Assembly: GCA_006212115.1 (NCBI GenBank)
Contig: PDUK01000002.1
Span: 1 to 64,000, forward strand
Reading direction: 5' to 3'
Source of the DNA: Thalassolituus sp.
GTDB taxonomy: Bacteria; Pseudomonadota; Gammaproteobacteria; Pseudomonadales; Oceanobacteraceae
Length of the DNA: 64,000 nucleotides
The position numbers and the translations under genes were made by a program. Below are positions 19,122 to 28,373 of this stretch, piece after piece. Under the pieces are notes generated by a model. That model did no database searches. It saw only the letters and a list, made by a program, of their open reading frames with translations, and was not told the origin of the DNA. Positions within the stretch are counted from its first letter, which is position 1, and each line of letters opens with the position of its first letter.

Positions 19122-19951
19122 CCATTATGGGGCACCCGAACTCACCGTGGGAAAAAATAAGCGGCCAGAACAAGCCCGGCACGCCGGTCTGGCTTTGGTT
19201 GCCCGGCTGGGGATTCAGCGGTCATATATTCAGTGATTTGTTCGACGCGCTTGATGGTGAACACTGGATCGCCGACTACCGTAGTGTCGACAGTAAATTC
19301 GTCGATATATCTCAACACCTTCTCATTACCGCTCCGCTGGCTGAGTCCCGCATCTGGGTTGGCTGGTCTCTTGGCGGCGCTCTGGCAATGCGCGCTGTCA
19401 CAGATAACACGGAATCGCCACCGAGCTCTGCTCAAGACAGAGTCATCACACTTGCGACTGGTGATTGTTTTATTCGACCAGACGCCGCGTCGACAGAAGG
19501 GACGCCATTGCAAGGGATGCCCAAAGCCGATTTCTCCGCCTTCCGAGAAGCACTGATTCAGTCTCCCACGACCGGAATGAAGCGCTTTACCGGACTCTGC
19601 GCAAAGGGCGCAGAAGATCCACGTAATCTGATGCGAGACTTATCTTCCACACTGTATGCCGCTGATAACTCAGTAATACAGACATTGAACTGGCTGGAAT
19701 ACGAAGCACTCACTGCAAACCAGAGTGAGCACAAACTGCACGCTCAGGCGGTTGACGCCCTTCATATCTACGGCACCCATGATGCTCTTAATCCGATCAA
19801 AATGACTCCCGCCCTATGCAGCCCGGGTAAGAGTCACTGTTTCTTTCTGGAAACCGCTGGCCGACAACACCTGCTTGATACCCTGCAATCAGTAGCTACC
19901 GACATCCCTTCAGCCTCCATTTTATCGGGAGGCGCTGATGCCAAGTCGTGA
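19118..19951 (+). CDS. bioH: Pimeloyl-ACP methyl ester esterase BioH
   Basis: Alpha/beta hydrolase that removes the methyl group from pimeloyl-ACP methyl ester, ending the BioC-started pathway. LPGWGFSGHIF (oxyanion region), nucleophile S84 in VGWSLGGALA, an Asp in YGTHDALNP near residue 226 and the catalytic His in GRQHLLD near residue 255 form the triad. At 277 residues it is slightly longer than E. coli BioH. Position between bioF and bioC supports the role over a generic hydrolase. Confidence 0.88.
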   Translation: MTIMGHPNSPWEKISGQNKPGTPVWLWLPGWGFSGHIFSDLFDALDGEHWIADYRSVDSKFVDISQHLLITAPLAESRIWVGWSLGGALAMRAVTDNTESPPSSAQDRVITLATGDCFIRPDAASTEGTPLQGMPKADFSAFREALIQSPTTGMKRFTGLCAKGAEDPRNLMRDLSSTLYAADNSVIQTLNWLEYEALTANQSEHKLHAQAVDALHIYGTHDALNPIKMTPALCSPGKSHCFFLETAGRQHLLDTLQSVATDIPSASILSGGADAKS

Positions 19952-20753
19952 TAAACAGCAAGTCGCCCGGCAATTTAGCCGCGCCGCCACCAGCTATGAT
20001 CGTGCCGCTGGTATTCAACAGCGGGTTGTCACGACACTTTTGGAGCAACTCAAACAGGATTCGCTGGACACTCCGTCTAGGCATACTGGGATGCTCGCCG
20101 GACACTGGCTCGATATTGGTTGCGGCACGGGGGTCGCATTACCGCACCTTCGTCATATGGGCGCCAGCACCGTGACCGGCGTCGACCTCGCGGAAGGCAT
20201 GCTTTCTGTCGCCCGCGCGCACTCTGATGACCAGACCCAACTGATTCTTGCCGATGCAGATCACCTACCAATGGACGATCACTGCGCTGACGGCCTGATT
20301 TCCAGCCTGATGCTGCAGTGGAGCGAGGCCCCCGTCACAACCCTGACGGAATGGCACAGAGTCCTGAAGCCGCGGAGTCCGGTTGCCGTTGCCACCCTAC
20401 TGCCGGGCACCCAGTCAGAGCTTCTACAGGCATGGCAACAAATTGATGATCGCCAACACATCAACGACTTCATCTCCCGTGAGAACATCATCGAGGCGTT
20501 TACGCAGGCAGGATTCGTAGTTGAGCATACGCAGAGCGAGCGCCTGACTGAGCACTACGCCTCCATGACGCAATTATTACGCGGACTGAAAGACATTGGC
20601 GCTACCAATGTGAATGCCGGGCGGAGAGCCGGGCTCGGAGGACGACAAGCGCTAAAGGAATTGGAAGAGGTTTATCCAACGGAAGAGGACAATGGCAATA
20701 TCCGCTTTCCTCTTAGTTATGAGGTACTTTGGATTTACGCCCGGACAGTCTGA
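19938..20753 (+). CDS. bioC: Malonyl-ACP O-methyltransferase BioC
   Basis: SAM-dependent methyltransferase that caps malonyl-ACP so that fatty acid synthesis can build the pimeloyl chain. It begins DKQQVARQFSRAATSYDRAA, the BioC N-terminal signature, and has SAM motif I LDIGCGTGVALPHL near residue 57. 271 residues. A GGGAGG site lies five bases before the ATG, inside the end of bioH. Confidence 0.94.
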   Translation: MPSRDKQQVARQFSRAATSYDRAAGIQQRVVTTLLEQLKQDSLDTPSRHTGMLAGHWLDIGCGTGVALPHLRHMGASTVTGVDLAEGMLSVARAHSDDQTQLILADADHLPMDDHCADGLISSLMLQWSEAPVTTLTEWHRVLKPRSPVAVATLLPGTQSELLQAWQQIDDRQHINDFISRENIIEAFTQAGFVVEHTQSERLTEHYASMTQLLRGLKDIGATNVNAGRRAGLGGRQALKELEEVYPTEEDNGNIRFPLSYEVLWIYARTV

Positions 20754-20818
20754 CACCACACGACTTCACACCAGACCCGATATTGGATTTCACATCGAAA
20801 CGCACGCCGGAAACCGCA

Positions 20819-21517
20819 ATGAAACGTTACTTTTTAACCGGTACAGATACAGACGCAGGAAAAACACTGATCAGTGCTGCGCTTCTTCAACGCGCCGCTT
20901 CTGAGGGGCTCAGTTGTTTCGGCCTGAAGCCCATCGCATCTGGCTCGGATCGCACACCGCAAGGGCTACGTAACCGTGATGCACTATTGCATCAGCAATA
21001 CTCTTCTCCCCAGCAGAACTACGCAACTCACAACCCGGTAACACTGGAACCCGCGATCGCACCCCACATTGCTGCGGCTCAAGCCGGTATCCACCTTACC
21101 TGCGACTCATTGGTCACAGCTTGTCAGAGTGGTTTAGAACACTCAGTTGATTTTCAGCTAGTGGAGGGAGCTGGAGGTTGGCTGGTTCCCCTCAATGACG
21201 ATGAAACCCTTGCGGATTTCGCTACCCAGCTCAACGCGAGCATCATTCTGGTTGTCGGTATTCGACTCGGCTGTATCAACCACGCTTGCCTGAGTGTCCA
21301 GGCTATTCGCCAGAACGGACTCAATATAGCCGGCTGGGTTGCCAATGGCATCGATCCGGACATGGAAGCACAAGCCGATAATCTGAATTATCTCGACCAG
21401 TGGTTCGCCCGCGAAAAGATCCCGTGTCTCGGTAAGATTCCTCACATTGCTGACATCAATCCGTTCGATCCCAACTCACTACAGCAAGTGAGCGAACGAC
21501 TGCAACTACCGGAGTGA
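20819..21517 (+). CDS. bioD: Dethiobiotin synthetase BioD
   Basis: ATP-dependent carboxylase that closes the ureido ring of dethiobiotin. The start at 20819 puts the P-loop (YFLTGTDTDAGKTLISAALL) at the N-terminus as in other BioD; an in-frame ATG at 20729 would add 30 unrelated residues and overlap bioC. The GLKPIASG segment near residue 37 and the VEGAGGWLVPLND segment near residue 115 are conserved. About 232 residues. bioB, which would finish the pathway, is not in the window. Confidence 0.95.
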   Translation: MKRYFLTGTDTDAGKTLISAALLQRAASEGLSCFGLKPIASGSDRTPQGLRNRDALLHQQYSSPQQNYATHNPVTLEPAIAPHIAAAQAGIHLTCDSLVTACQSGLEHSVDFQLVEGAGGWLVPLNDDETLADFATQLNASIILVVGIRLGCINHACLSVQAIRQNGLNIAGWVANGIDPDMEAQADNLNYLDQWFAREKIPCLGKIPHIADINPFDPNSLQQVSERLQLPE

Positions 21518-21623
21518 ATGTCTCCCCCAATACATTAGCAATCAGGTGAATAGGTGCATGCCGTGACGGACATGAAGTGCCTTGCTATAGTTACAGATAT
21601 CGTAATTCAGTAGTCGAGCACCC

Positions 21624-22628
21624 ATGACCACCCCGCTGAGCAAGCGCCTGCAGCACTTTATTCCCTTTGATGAGTGGCCCGAAAGTATTATTGAGGAGTT
21701 GTCACCTCACTTTCGCCTCCACCAGCTGAGTGCACGTAAAATACTTTTCAAGCGCGGACAGGACGACGAAGAATGCCACTTTCTGCTAGAAGGCAGCATT
21801 GATCTCGCTGACGACAATTTTAACGTCAATACCATCAGTGCCGACGATGACGATAACTTTATGGCGCTGGACAGCACTCATAGCGTTCACCGTTACACTG
21901 GTATCACCCAAACGCCGTGCAACGTCGTCTCAGTCAAACGCGGCTATCTGGACTTAATCTCGACTTGGTCGGAATTCTGTCAACACACAGGTGAGCAGGA
22001 TGCGGACGACGAGACCGATTGGCTGGAACGCCTGATCACCTCAGAATTGTTCGCTCGTATTCCACCGGCCAACATCCAGAAACTACTTTCCCGCTTTGAG
22101 GAGCTGCCCGCTGCTCTGGGCGACGTAATAGTGCGCGAGGGAGAGATTGGCGAACATTGCTTCGTTATCAAAACCGGCAGCGCCCTGATCACCCGCAAAC
22201 AAAATCAACAGGATGAGACTCTGGCGGTACTGAATCCCGGAGATCTCTTTGGTGAGGATGCACTGGTCAGCCAGCTACCCAGAAATGCCACAGTAACCAT
22301 GACGACCAGTGGCACACTCGCGCGACTCGCTAAAGATGATTTTGATCCGCTACTGAAAAAGCCGGTACTCAACTACCTGCCTGAATCCAAGCTCAACACT
22401 TTAATTGATGAAGCGGATACAGGCGTAATCATCCTCGACGTACGGCACTCGCAGGAATCCAACGCGTCGCCTATGGTCAGGGCCCGCAGCGTGTCACTGT
22501 CAACGCTCCGGGAAACCCTTAAAACCTTTGAGCGCGATTTTATTTACGCCATCGTTGGTGGAGGGCGCGCCGAAGCGGCGGCCTATATTCTCTCTGAAGC
22601 CGGATTTGACGCCCGCGTCGTCACATGA
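21624..22628 (+). CDS. Tandem cyclic-nucleotide-domain protein with degenerate rhodanese tail
   Basis: The 334-residue product has two cNMP-binding-like domains: residues 25-115 (RKILFKRGQDDEECHFLLEG) and 140-240 (GDVIVREGEIGEHCFVIKTG, then LNPGDLFGEDALVSQLPRNA). A rhodanese-like fold follows from about 265 (GVIILDVRHSQES to AAYILSEAGFDARVV). The usual active-site cysteine loop reads IVGGGRAEAAAY, so sulfurtransferase activity is unlikely. No DNA-binding domain or membrane segment is seen. It overlaps the next gene by ATGA. Probably a regulatory or sensor protein; ligand unknown. Confidence 0.7.
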   Translation: MTTPLSKRLQHFIPFDEWPESIIEELSPHFRLHQLSARKILFKRGQDDEECHFLLEGSIDLADDNFNVNTISADDDDNFMALDSTHSVHRYTGITQTPCNVVSVKRGYLDLISTWSEFCQHTGEQDADDETDWLERLITSELFARIPPANIQKLLSRFEELPAALGDVIVREGEIGEHCFVIKTGSALITRKQNQQDETLAVLNPGDLFGEDALVSQLPRNATVTMTTSGTLARLAKDDFDPLLKKPVLNYLPESKLNTLIDEADTGVIILDVRHSQESNASPMVRARSVSLSTLRETLKTFERDFIYAIVGGGRAEAAAYILSEAGFDARVVT

Positions 22629-23485
22629 GCAGATCATACAGGGACAAGTCACTATGGGTGCGAAGGCGCTTCTGGCTTGCCCTGTTCGCCTCCCTTAGCC
22701 TGCACCTGCTACTCCTTCCAGACCTGCAACTTACCGAGGATACCGAACCGGCCCCCCGGGTGATTCTGGCGACGCTCAAAACAGAGACTGCACTACGCAC
22801 TGATAAAACCGATGAGTCCGGTGTTCTTGAAACAGAGTCGCAGCCTCTGCGCGAAGCCACAGCTGCCAACAGGCCTGGTACACCGCCAGAGCCCAAGCTG
22901 ATTACCCAAGCACCTGCCGCTACACCTGCTGCTACACATACAAAGGTTCCTCGCGCGCCGTCCGAGCCCGTGGTCTCTCAAGCAACCCGAACTGAACCAA
23001 CCCGACCTCAACAAACCCAAATACAGCCAAAGCAGCTCGATGCACCTACGCCGACCACAAAAAATAGCCATGATGCTGTAGAGGCAAAAGTCGAAGCTAC
23101 GCCCCAGACAACGGTCGAGCCAACAGTTGAAAAAGTGGTTAAGGCTCCACCGATGACAACACAAAGCCAACCGCAGGGTCGTTTTTCCGGCAACGATGAA
23201 GTATTCAGCGATCCCAGAGAGCAGCAATACTACGAGCAGCTGATGGCACACCTGCGTCAGAAGCTCCCTGCCCATCCAGCTGGTATTCAAGGAAAAGTCC
23301 GCCTGCAGATCACCATCAAATACGGCGCAGTGATAACGGCAGTCGATGTGCTCTCAAGCAGCGGCAACCCACTAACCGATGAATGGGCAAGGCGCGCTGC
23401 GCTGGCGATCAGCCCAGTACCATCGGTTCCATCGCATCTGTCTCAGCCTTATTATTTCAGACCAACACTCTTTCTGAGCGAGTAA
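22625..23485 (+). CDS. TonB-like energy transducer protein
   Basis: A short cytoplasmic N-terminus, one membrane segment (about residues 15-31, FWLALFASLSLHLLLLP with the SxxH-like SLHL), a long Pro/Thr/Gln-rich periplasmic linker (about 45-190) and a C-terminal TonB-type fold (GKVRLQITIKYGAVITAVDV near residue 220, ending YYFRPTLFLSE). No exbB/exbD or receptor gene is adjacent, so the partner is not evident. The stop-start overlap with the upstream cNMP-domain gene suggests one transcript. Could be a TonB paralogue or an unrelated TolA/TonB-fold protein. Confidence 0.65.
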   Translation: MSRSYRDKSLWVRRRFWLALFASLSLHLLLLPDLQLTEDTEPAPRVILATLKTETALRTDKTDESGVLETESQPLREATAANRPGTPPEPKLITQAPAATPAATHTKVPRAPSEPVVSQATRTEPTRPQQTQIQPKQLDAPTPTTKNSHDAVEAKVEATPQTTVEPTVEKVVKAPPMTTQSQPQGRFSGNDEVFSDPREQQYYEQLMAHLRQKLPAHPAGIQGKVRLQITIKYGAVITAVDVLSSSGNPLTDEWARRAALAISPVPSVPSHLSQPYYFRPTLFLSE

Positions 23486-23580
23486 CCGCCAACAGATTTG
23501 CGACCAAGTGGTCGATTAGCTGAAACCTATACAGGTCTGTACAATCTCATAGCATTCGACCTTATTCATGGAGATCACGA

Positions 23581-25422
23581 ATGCTGGACAGCGGCATCTT
23601 GGCGTTCGCATTTATCGGACTAATTTCATTTGCCAGCCAATGGTTGGCATGGCGAGTCAAACTACCTGCCATCCTTTTCCTGCTCGCCTCTGGCCTGATC
23701 ATAGGTCCCGTCTTACAAGAGTTCGATCCGGATGCGTTGTTTGGCGACCTGCTCTTCCCACTGATATCACTCGCGGTCGCCATTATTCTGTTTGAAGGCA
23801 GCCTGACGCTCGACCTGAAAGAAATACGTAATCAGAAAGGCGTCGTACAAAAGCTGATCACCATCGGTGCGGCCATTACCTGGGCCGTGGTTGCTGTCAC
23901 TACACACTTCCTGTTCGGATTAAGCTGGGAACTCAGCATTCTCTTCGGAGCGTTGACAGTAGTGACTGGGCCAACTGTGATTGTGCCTATGCTGCGAACC
24001 GTCCGCCCGAATGCCGACGTCGGCAACATCCTACGCTGGGAGGGCATTCTCATTGATCCGCTTGGCGCGCTTCTTGTCGTTGTCGTGTACGAGTTCATCG
24101 TTGCGCAAGGGCAAGCGGAAGGCATCTTGAGCGGCATGATTGCCTTCGTAGAGATTATCGCTTCAGGCACCTTTTTCGGCCTGGCCGCTGGCTGGATTCT
24201 GGGCTTTATTCTTAAACGTCGCTGGGTACCTGAATATCTCGAGAACATGGCGACCCTCGTGATGGTGTTTGCGAGCTTCAGTATCGCTAATTTGCTGGCG
24301 CACGAATCCGGATTACTGGCCGTCACCCTTATGGGAATGTGGCTCGCAAATCAAAAAGACATCCGAATCCGCGACATCCTGAACTTCAAAGAACACCTCA
24401 CCGTAATGCTGATTTCCGGTCTGTTCATCATTCTGGCAGCTCGACTGACACTGGACGACCTGCTCGCACTCGGCTGGATGCCGCTGGCCCTGCTCGCAGT
24501 GATGCAATTTGTTGCAAGGCCATTATCAGTATGGGTATCAGCGATTGGTAGTAGCCTGAGCTGGCAGGAAAAGTCGCTGCTCTCCTGGATTGCACCTCGT
24601 GGTATCGTCGCCGCAGCTGTATCGGCTTTGTTTGCAATCAAGCTAGAGCAGTCCGGAGAATCCGGAGCAAGTATTTTGGTGCCGCTGACCTTCTCTGTCA
24701 TTTTCGGCACAGTGGTACTACAGAGTGCCTCCTCGCGCTTTATCGCACGCTGGCTCGGCGTCGCAGAGCCCCCGCCCAACGGCTTTCTGATTATTGGAGC
24801 CAATACCGTCGCCCGCGCGGTCGCCGGAGAGCTGAAGAAAAACAATGTCGACGTCCTGCTGACCGATTCTAACTGGGACAATATCCGCACAGCACGCATG
24901 GAAGGCTTACCGACGTTTTATGGAAATCCCGTTTCTGAATACGCCGAGCAGCGCCTCGATCTGGTCGGATTAGGAAAACTACTGGGTATGTCCCCCGAAC
25001 GCAGCCTTAATACCGTTGCAGGAATGCGCTTTGGAAACGAATTCGGACAGCACAACATATACGCTCTACGAACTTCCAGTGACGCTCGTCTATCGGAGAT
25101 GCATCTTGATGGTGCAGAGCACCGGGGCCAGTATCTCTTCAACGAAACACTCACCTACAGCAAGTTTTCCAGCATGCTGGCGCAGGGGGCCGAGCTGCAT
25201 TCGACTCAGCTCAGTGAAGAGTTCACATGGAATGATTTTCAGTTACAAAATGGCAAAGATGCCATTCCTTTATTCGCAATCACGAACGATTACAAGGTTA
25301 TTACAAGAAAAATTGGTCATGAATTTACGCCACAAAATGACTGGAAAGTGATTAGTCTGTTCACCCCGGCATTGATTTCGCTCCATGATCAGGGGACTTC
25401 TAGGAGTGCTGATACACAGTAG
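23581..25422 (+). CDS. CPA1-type cation:proton antiporter with cytoplasmic nucleotide-binding-like domain
   Basis: Predicted inner-membrane Na+(or K+)/H+ exchanger. About twelve hydrophobic segments fill residues 1-390, including LVVVVYEFIVAQGQ and SLLSWIAPRGIVAAAVSALF. From about residue 400 a Rossmann-like TrkA-N domain starts (NGFLIIGANTVARAVAGELK), which in related proteins senses NAD(H) or similar. 613 residues. A GGAGAT site precedes the ATG. Ion specificity cannot be read from the sequence; a role in salt or pH balance would fit the osmolyte genes nearby. Confidence 0.82.
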   Translation: MLDSGILAFAFIGLISFASQWLAWRVKLPAILFLLASGLIIGPVLQEFDPDALFGDLLFPLISLAVAIILFEGSLTLDLKEIRNQKGVVQKLITIGAAITWAVVAVTTHFLFGLSWELSILFGALTVVTGPTVIVPMLRTVRPNADVGNILRWEGILIDPLGALLVVVVYEFIVAQGQAEGILSGMIAFVEIIASGTFFGLAAGWILGFILKRRWVPEYLENMATLVMVFASFSIANLLAHESGLLAVTLMGMWLANQKDIRIRDILNFKEHLTVMLISGLFIILAARLTLDDLLALGWMPLALLAVMQFVARPLSVWVSAIGSSLSWQEKSLLSWIAPRGIVAAAVSALFAIKLEQSGESGASILVPLTFSVIFGTVVLQSASSRFIARWLGVAEPPPNGFLIIGANTVARAVAGELKKNNVDVLLTDSNWDNIRTARMEGLPTFYGNPVSEYAEQRLDLVGLGKLLGMSPERSLNTVAGMRFGNEFGQHNIYALRTSSDARLSEMHLDGAEHRGQYLFNETLTYSKFSSMLAQGAELHSTQLSEEFTWNDFQLQNGKDAIPLFAITNDYKVITRKIGHEFTPQNDWKVISLFTPALISLHDQGTSRSADTQ

Positions 25423-25427
25423 CCAGA

Positions 25428-25444
25428 GGGGCCAGTCCGGCCCC
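25428..25444 (+). terminator. Hairpin after the antiporter gene
   Basis: GGGGCC (25428-25433), a five-base loop and GGCCCC (25439-25444) form a GC stem six bases after the stop codon. No T-run follows, so it may be a weak terminator or a 3'-end stabiliser. Confidence 0.4.
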
Positions 25445-25697
25445 GTCGCAATATAACAAAAACGGACAAAAAAAGAACAATCATTCAATTGGCGCGTAAA
25501 GACCAATAAAAAGTTATCCTTATTTTTGTTGATAAAACTATCCATAGCCCCCGGTTTATCTACTATTTCAGCCACAATGAGTCTTTTTCCGCCATTTTCG
25601 GATCGGTATGTTGCGCAAAATGACATTGTGTCGTGTACCACCACGGCGCACTCTGGCGGTACTCACCACTAATAACAAAGTAGTAGTTAAGCTCCAA

Positions 25698-26672
25698 ATG
25701 TATTCATTAAAACCTCACGCAGAGACCCTACAGGCTCTGCGACGGTTGATGCCTCAGAAGGAATTGCGTAAGTCAGCCCCAAAACTCTCTGCCACCGGAG
25801 AAGGACTCCAGGGCAGTACACCTGCACTTCTGCAGGTATTGAAAACCTTGGGTGACAGTGAGCTGTCGACCAAGCTTCCAGAGGTGTACCTGGAGTATGG
25901 CCAGATCCTGGCAATGCAAAGCCAGGCACCTATTGGCAACCTACTGGAACTGTTCCAGTCGATGTGCGCACAAATCAGTACATCAGAGCGTCCGTTTGAT
26001 CTGCACATTCTCGACGACGGCCAGGTCAGTCACTGTGAATTTTTCTGGAAGAAAGACCCAACCCGCGTTCCCTCTCCAGAGCTATCGGAGCTGTTGCTGT
26101 CATACGGCTACACCATTGGCAGTAACCTGCTGCAGGGCCTAACGGATCAACTGTCGGTGTTCCTGCCGTATAATGCACCAGAACACGCCGAGGAATACGC
26201 CAAGTACGCACCGATGAAGGTGACCTTTGGTGCGCCCTACTTTGCAGTGCGGTTGCCTTCACAGTTTCTGACTCAGGCACTGGTGATTCGTCCATCGAAT
26301 TTTCAGCCCCAAGGCGTGCTTCGCCCAGCTCACATCATTGCCCAGAAGGCCTCAAACCTGCTGCGCGCCGACCTGGCCAATCCGCCATCCCTGAACGAGC
26401 TGTCGGAAACCCTCGGCTTAACTGAACGTACATGCAAACGCCGACTTCAGGAATCCGGGACGCATTACCAGCAATTACTTGCTGATATGCGCCTGGTGCA
26501 AGCCAGCTTCTGGCTCAGCCGTCGTATGTATAACGTCAGCCAGGTTGCCGAGCTGCTGGGTTACTCCAGCGTGGCCAACTTCTCGAAGGCCTACAAGAAA
26601 TGGAGCGGCTTCTCGCCAACCCACGCCAAACAGGGTCTGCCAATTCCAGACAACCGTCCTAACCCTGTCTGA
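25698..26672 (+). CDS. AraC-family transcriptional regulator
   Basis: C-terminal AraC/XylS DNA-binding domain at about residues 225-320 with two helix-turn-helix units (LNELSETLGLTERTCKRRLQ and VSQVAELLGYSSVANFSKAY, ending WSGFSPTHAKQ). The N-terminal 200 residues resemble the effector domain of OruR/ArgR-like AraC members; no ligand motif is readable. The start at 25698 (MYSLKPHAETL) is the first that gives a family-like N-terminus; an in-frame ATG at 25608 is the alternative. Target genes are unknown. Confidence 0.8.
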   Translation: MYSLKPHAETLQALRRLMPQKELRKSAPKLSATGEGLQGSTPALLQVLKTLGDSELSTKLPEVYLEYGQILAMQSQAPIGNLLELFQSMCAQISTSERPFDLHILDDGQVSHCEFFWKKDPTRVPSPELSELLLSYGYTIGSNLLQGLTDQLSVFLPYNAPEHAEEYAKYAPMKVTFGAPYFAVRLPSQFLTQALVIRPSNFQPQGVLRPAHIIAQKASNLLRADLANPPSLNELSETLGLTERTCKRRLQESGTHYQQLLADMRLVQASFWLSRRMYNVSQVAELLGYSSVANFSKAYKKWSGFSPTHAKQGLPIPDNRPNPV

Positions 26673-26683
26673 CCTGACAGTCT

Positions 26684-26711
26684 GCAGCCCCCAAGTGCGC
26701 TTAGGGGCTGC
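26684..26711 (+). terminator. Hairpin downstream of the AraC-type regulator
   Basis: GCAGCCCC (26684-26691) pairs with GGGGCTGC (26704-26711), and the inner AAG/CTT can extend the stem around a four-base loop. It sits 12 bases after the stop codon. There is no T-run, so termination strength is uncertain. Confidence 0.5.
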
Positions 26712-26757
26712 GCCTCAGCTCCCCTGCCCACTATTCTGATCTGCACCAGAATTTTGT

Positions 26758-26786
26758 GTGAACCCCTGCCACGAAAGCGCTATAAT
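26758..26786 (+). promoter_or_regulatory. Probable promoter of gcvTHP
   Basis: A perfect TATAAT (26781-26786) lies 72 bases upstream of the gcvT start. The -35 at 17 bases (GTGAAC, 26758-26763) is poor, suggesting dependence on an activator. The leader carries a small hairpin (CGACC-GA-GGTCG) but no glycine riboswitch core. Confidence 0.5.
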
Positions 26787-26858
26787 TGCCGCCTTTTTGT
26801 CGACCGAGGTCGGCATCTCATCCTATGGCGTACGGCGCCTCAATGATCAGGATCGGAC

Positions 26859-27935
26859 ATGGGCAAAAAAACCCCTTTGTATGACAGCCACATTGAAGCC
26901 GGTGGCAAAATCGTAGACTTCGGTGGCTGGGACATGCCTATCCACTACGGTTCCCAAATCAAAGAACACAATGCTGTGCGCGAAGCCGCAGGCATGTTCG
27001 ACGTTTCGCACATGACGATCGTCGATGTGAGAGGCCCCGACGCTACTGCGTATTTACAGGCGCTGCTGGCGAATGACGTCGCAAAACTGAAAGAAACCGG
27101 CAAAGCACTCTACACCGGGATGCTCAATCAGGATGGTGGTGTCATCGACGACCTGATTGTTTATCGCATGGACGGCTGGTACCGCACCGTCGTGAATTGT
27201 GCGACTCGTGAAAAAGATCTCGAATGGATGACGGCGCATACCAAAGGCTTCGATATCAGCCTGACCGAGCGCCCTGAATTGGCAATGATTGCCGTACAGG
27301 GCCCTGAAGCCATTGGCATGGTGCAAAAAGTCCAGTCAGAAGCAGCCGAGCTGATCGATAGCCTGAAAGTATTCCAGGGGCTAGCGCATCACGGCTGGTT
27401 CTTCGCTCGCACAGGCTACACTGGCGAGGACGGACTCGAAATTATGGTGCCGCAGGAAAACGCTGCGGACTTCTGGACACAACTAGTTGAAGCTGGCGTG
27501 CAGCCATGTGGACTGGGTGCACGGGATACACTGCGCCTAGAGGCCGGTATGAATCTGTACGGCAACGATATGGATGAATCCACCAGCCCTCTCGCGGCAG
27601 GTATGGGCTGGACCATCGCCTGGGAACCGACAGATCGTGACTTTATCGGACGCGCTGCCCTCGAGCAGGAAAAAGCCGCCGGTACGCCAATGAAACAGGT
27701 CGGTCTGGTACTGGAAACCCGCGGGGTTATGCGTTCACATCAGCGTGTCGTTGCTGGTTCTGGTGAAGGTGAAGTCACCTCGGGGACGTTCTCACCCACA
27801 CTCCAGTGTTCCATCGCCATCGCCCGCGTGCCGGCCGATACGGGTGACACTGCGCAGGTCGATCTGCGTGGCAAGCTAACCGATGTTTCCGTGATTAAAC
27901 TGCCGTTCGTCCGCAACGGTAAAAAATTATTCTGA
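26859..27935 (+). CDS. gcvT: Glycine cleavage system aminomethyltransferase (T-protein)
   Basis: Transfers the methylene carbon from the H-protein aminomethyl arm to tetrahydrofolate and releases ammonia. It begins [20 protein letters not shown] and contains AGMFDVSHM near residue 45 and [13 protein letters not shown] near residue 190, all typical of GcvT. 358 residues. An AGGAT site precedes the ATG. First gene of gcvT-gcvH-gcvP. Confidence 0.97.
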   Translation: MGKKTPLYDSHIEAGGKIVDFGGWDMPIHYGSQIKEHNAVREAAGMFDVSHMTIVDVRGPDATAYLQALLANDVAKLKETGKALYTGMLNQDGGVIDDLIVYRMDGWYRTVVNCATREKDLEWMTAHTKGFDISLTERPELAMIAVQGPEAIGMVQKVQSEAAELIDSLKVFQGLAHHGWFFARTGYTGEDGLEIMVPQENAADFWTQLVEAGVQPCGLGARDTLRLEAGMNLYGNDMDESTSPLAAGMGWTIAWEPTDRDFIGRAALEQEKAAGTPMKQVGLVLETRGVMRSHQRVVAGSGEGEVTSGTFSPTLQCSIAIARVPADTGDTAQVDLRGKLTDVSVIKLPFVRNGKKLF

Positions 27936-27959
27936 TTATAAATACTTGGGAGAAACACT

Positions 27960-28343
27960 ATGAGCAATATTCCAGCCGACCTGAAATACGTCGCCTCACA
28001 CGAATGGATCCGCGTTGAAGCGGACGGTACCGTGACCGTAGGCATCACTGATTTCGCCCAGGATCAGTTAGGCGATGTTGTCTTTGTTGAGTTGCCAGAA
28101 GTGGGCAGCACAGTTGCAGCAGACGACGATATTGCTGTGGTTGAATCGGTAAAAGCGGCATCTGACATTTACGCACCGCTGGCAGGCGAAATCATCGCCG
28201 TTAACGACGATCTGGCTGACGAGCCAGAAAAGGTCAACGAGGACCCATATGGAGAGGCGTGGTTCTTCAAAATGAAATTGGCTGATGCCGCTGACCTGGA
28301 CGGTCTGCTAGATGCTGATGGTTACTCTGCCGTCTGCGAATAA
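27960..28343 (+). CDS. gcvH: Glycine cleavage system H-protein
   Basis: Lipoyl carrier that shuttles the aminomethyl group between P, T and L proteins. The lipoylation site is K65 in [13 protein letters not shown]; the N-terminal [13 protein letters not shown] and C-terminal [10 protein letters not shown] are conserved. 127 residues. A GGGAG site lies upstream, 24 bases after gcvT. Confidence 0.97.
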   Translation: MSNIPADLKYVASHEWIRVEADGTVTVGITDFAQDQLGDVVFVELPEVGSTVAADDDIAVVESVKAASDIYAPLAGEIIAVNDDLADEPEKVNEDPYGEAWFFKMKLADAADLDGLLDADGYSAVCE

Positions 28344-28373
28344 CAGTATTAATTTTCTTACTCAAGGTTACTC

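Noticed and set aside
26673-26858. Glycine riboswitch upstream of gcvT
   Set aside because: Leader is only about 70 bases after the likely -10 and lacks the conserved aptamer core; only small hairpins are visible.
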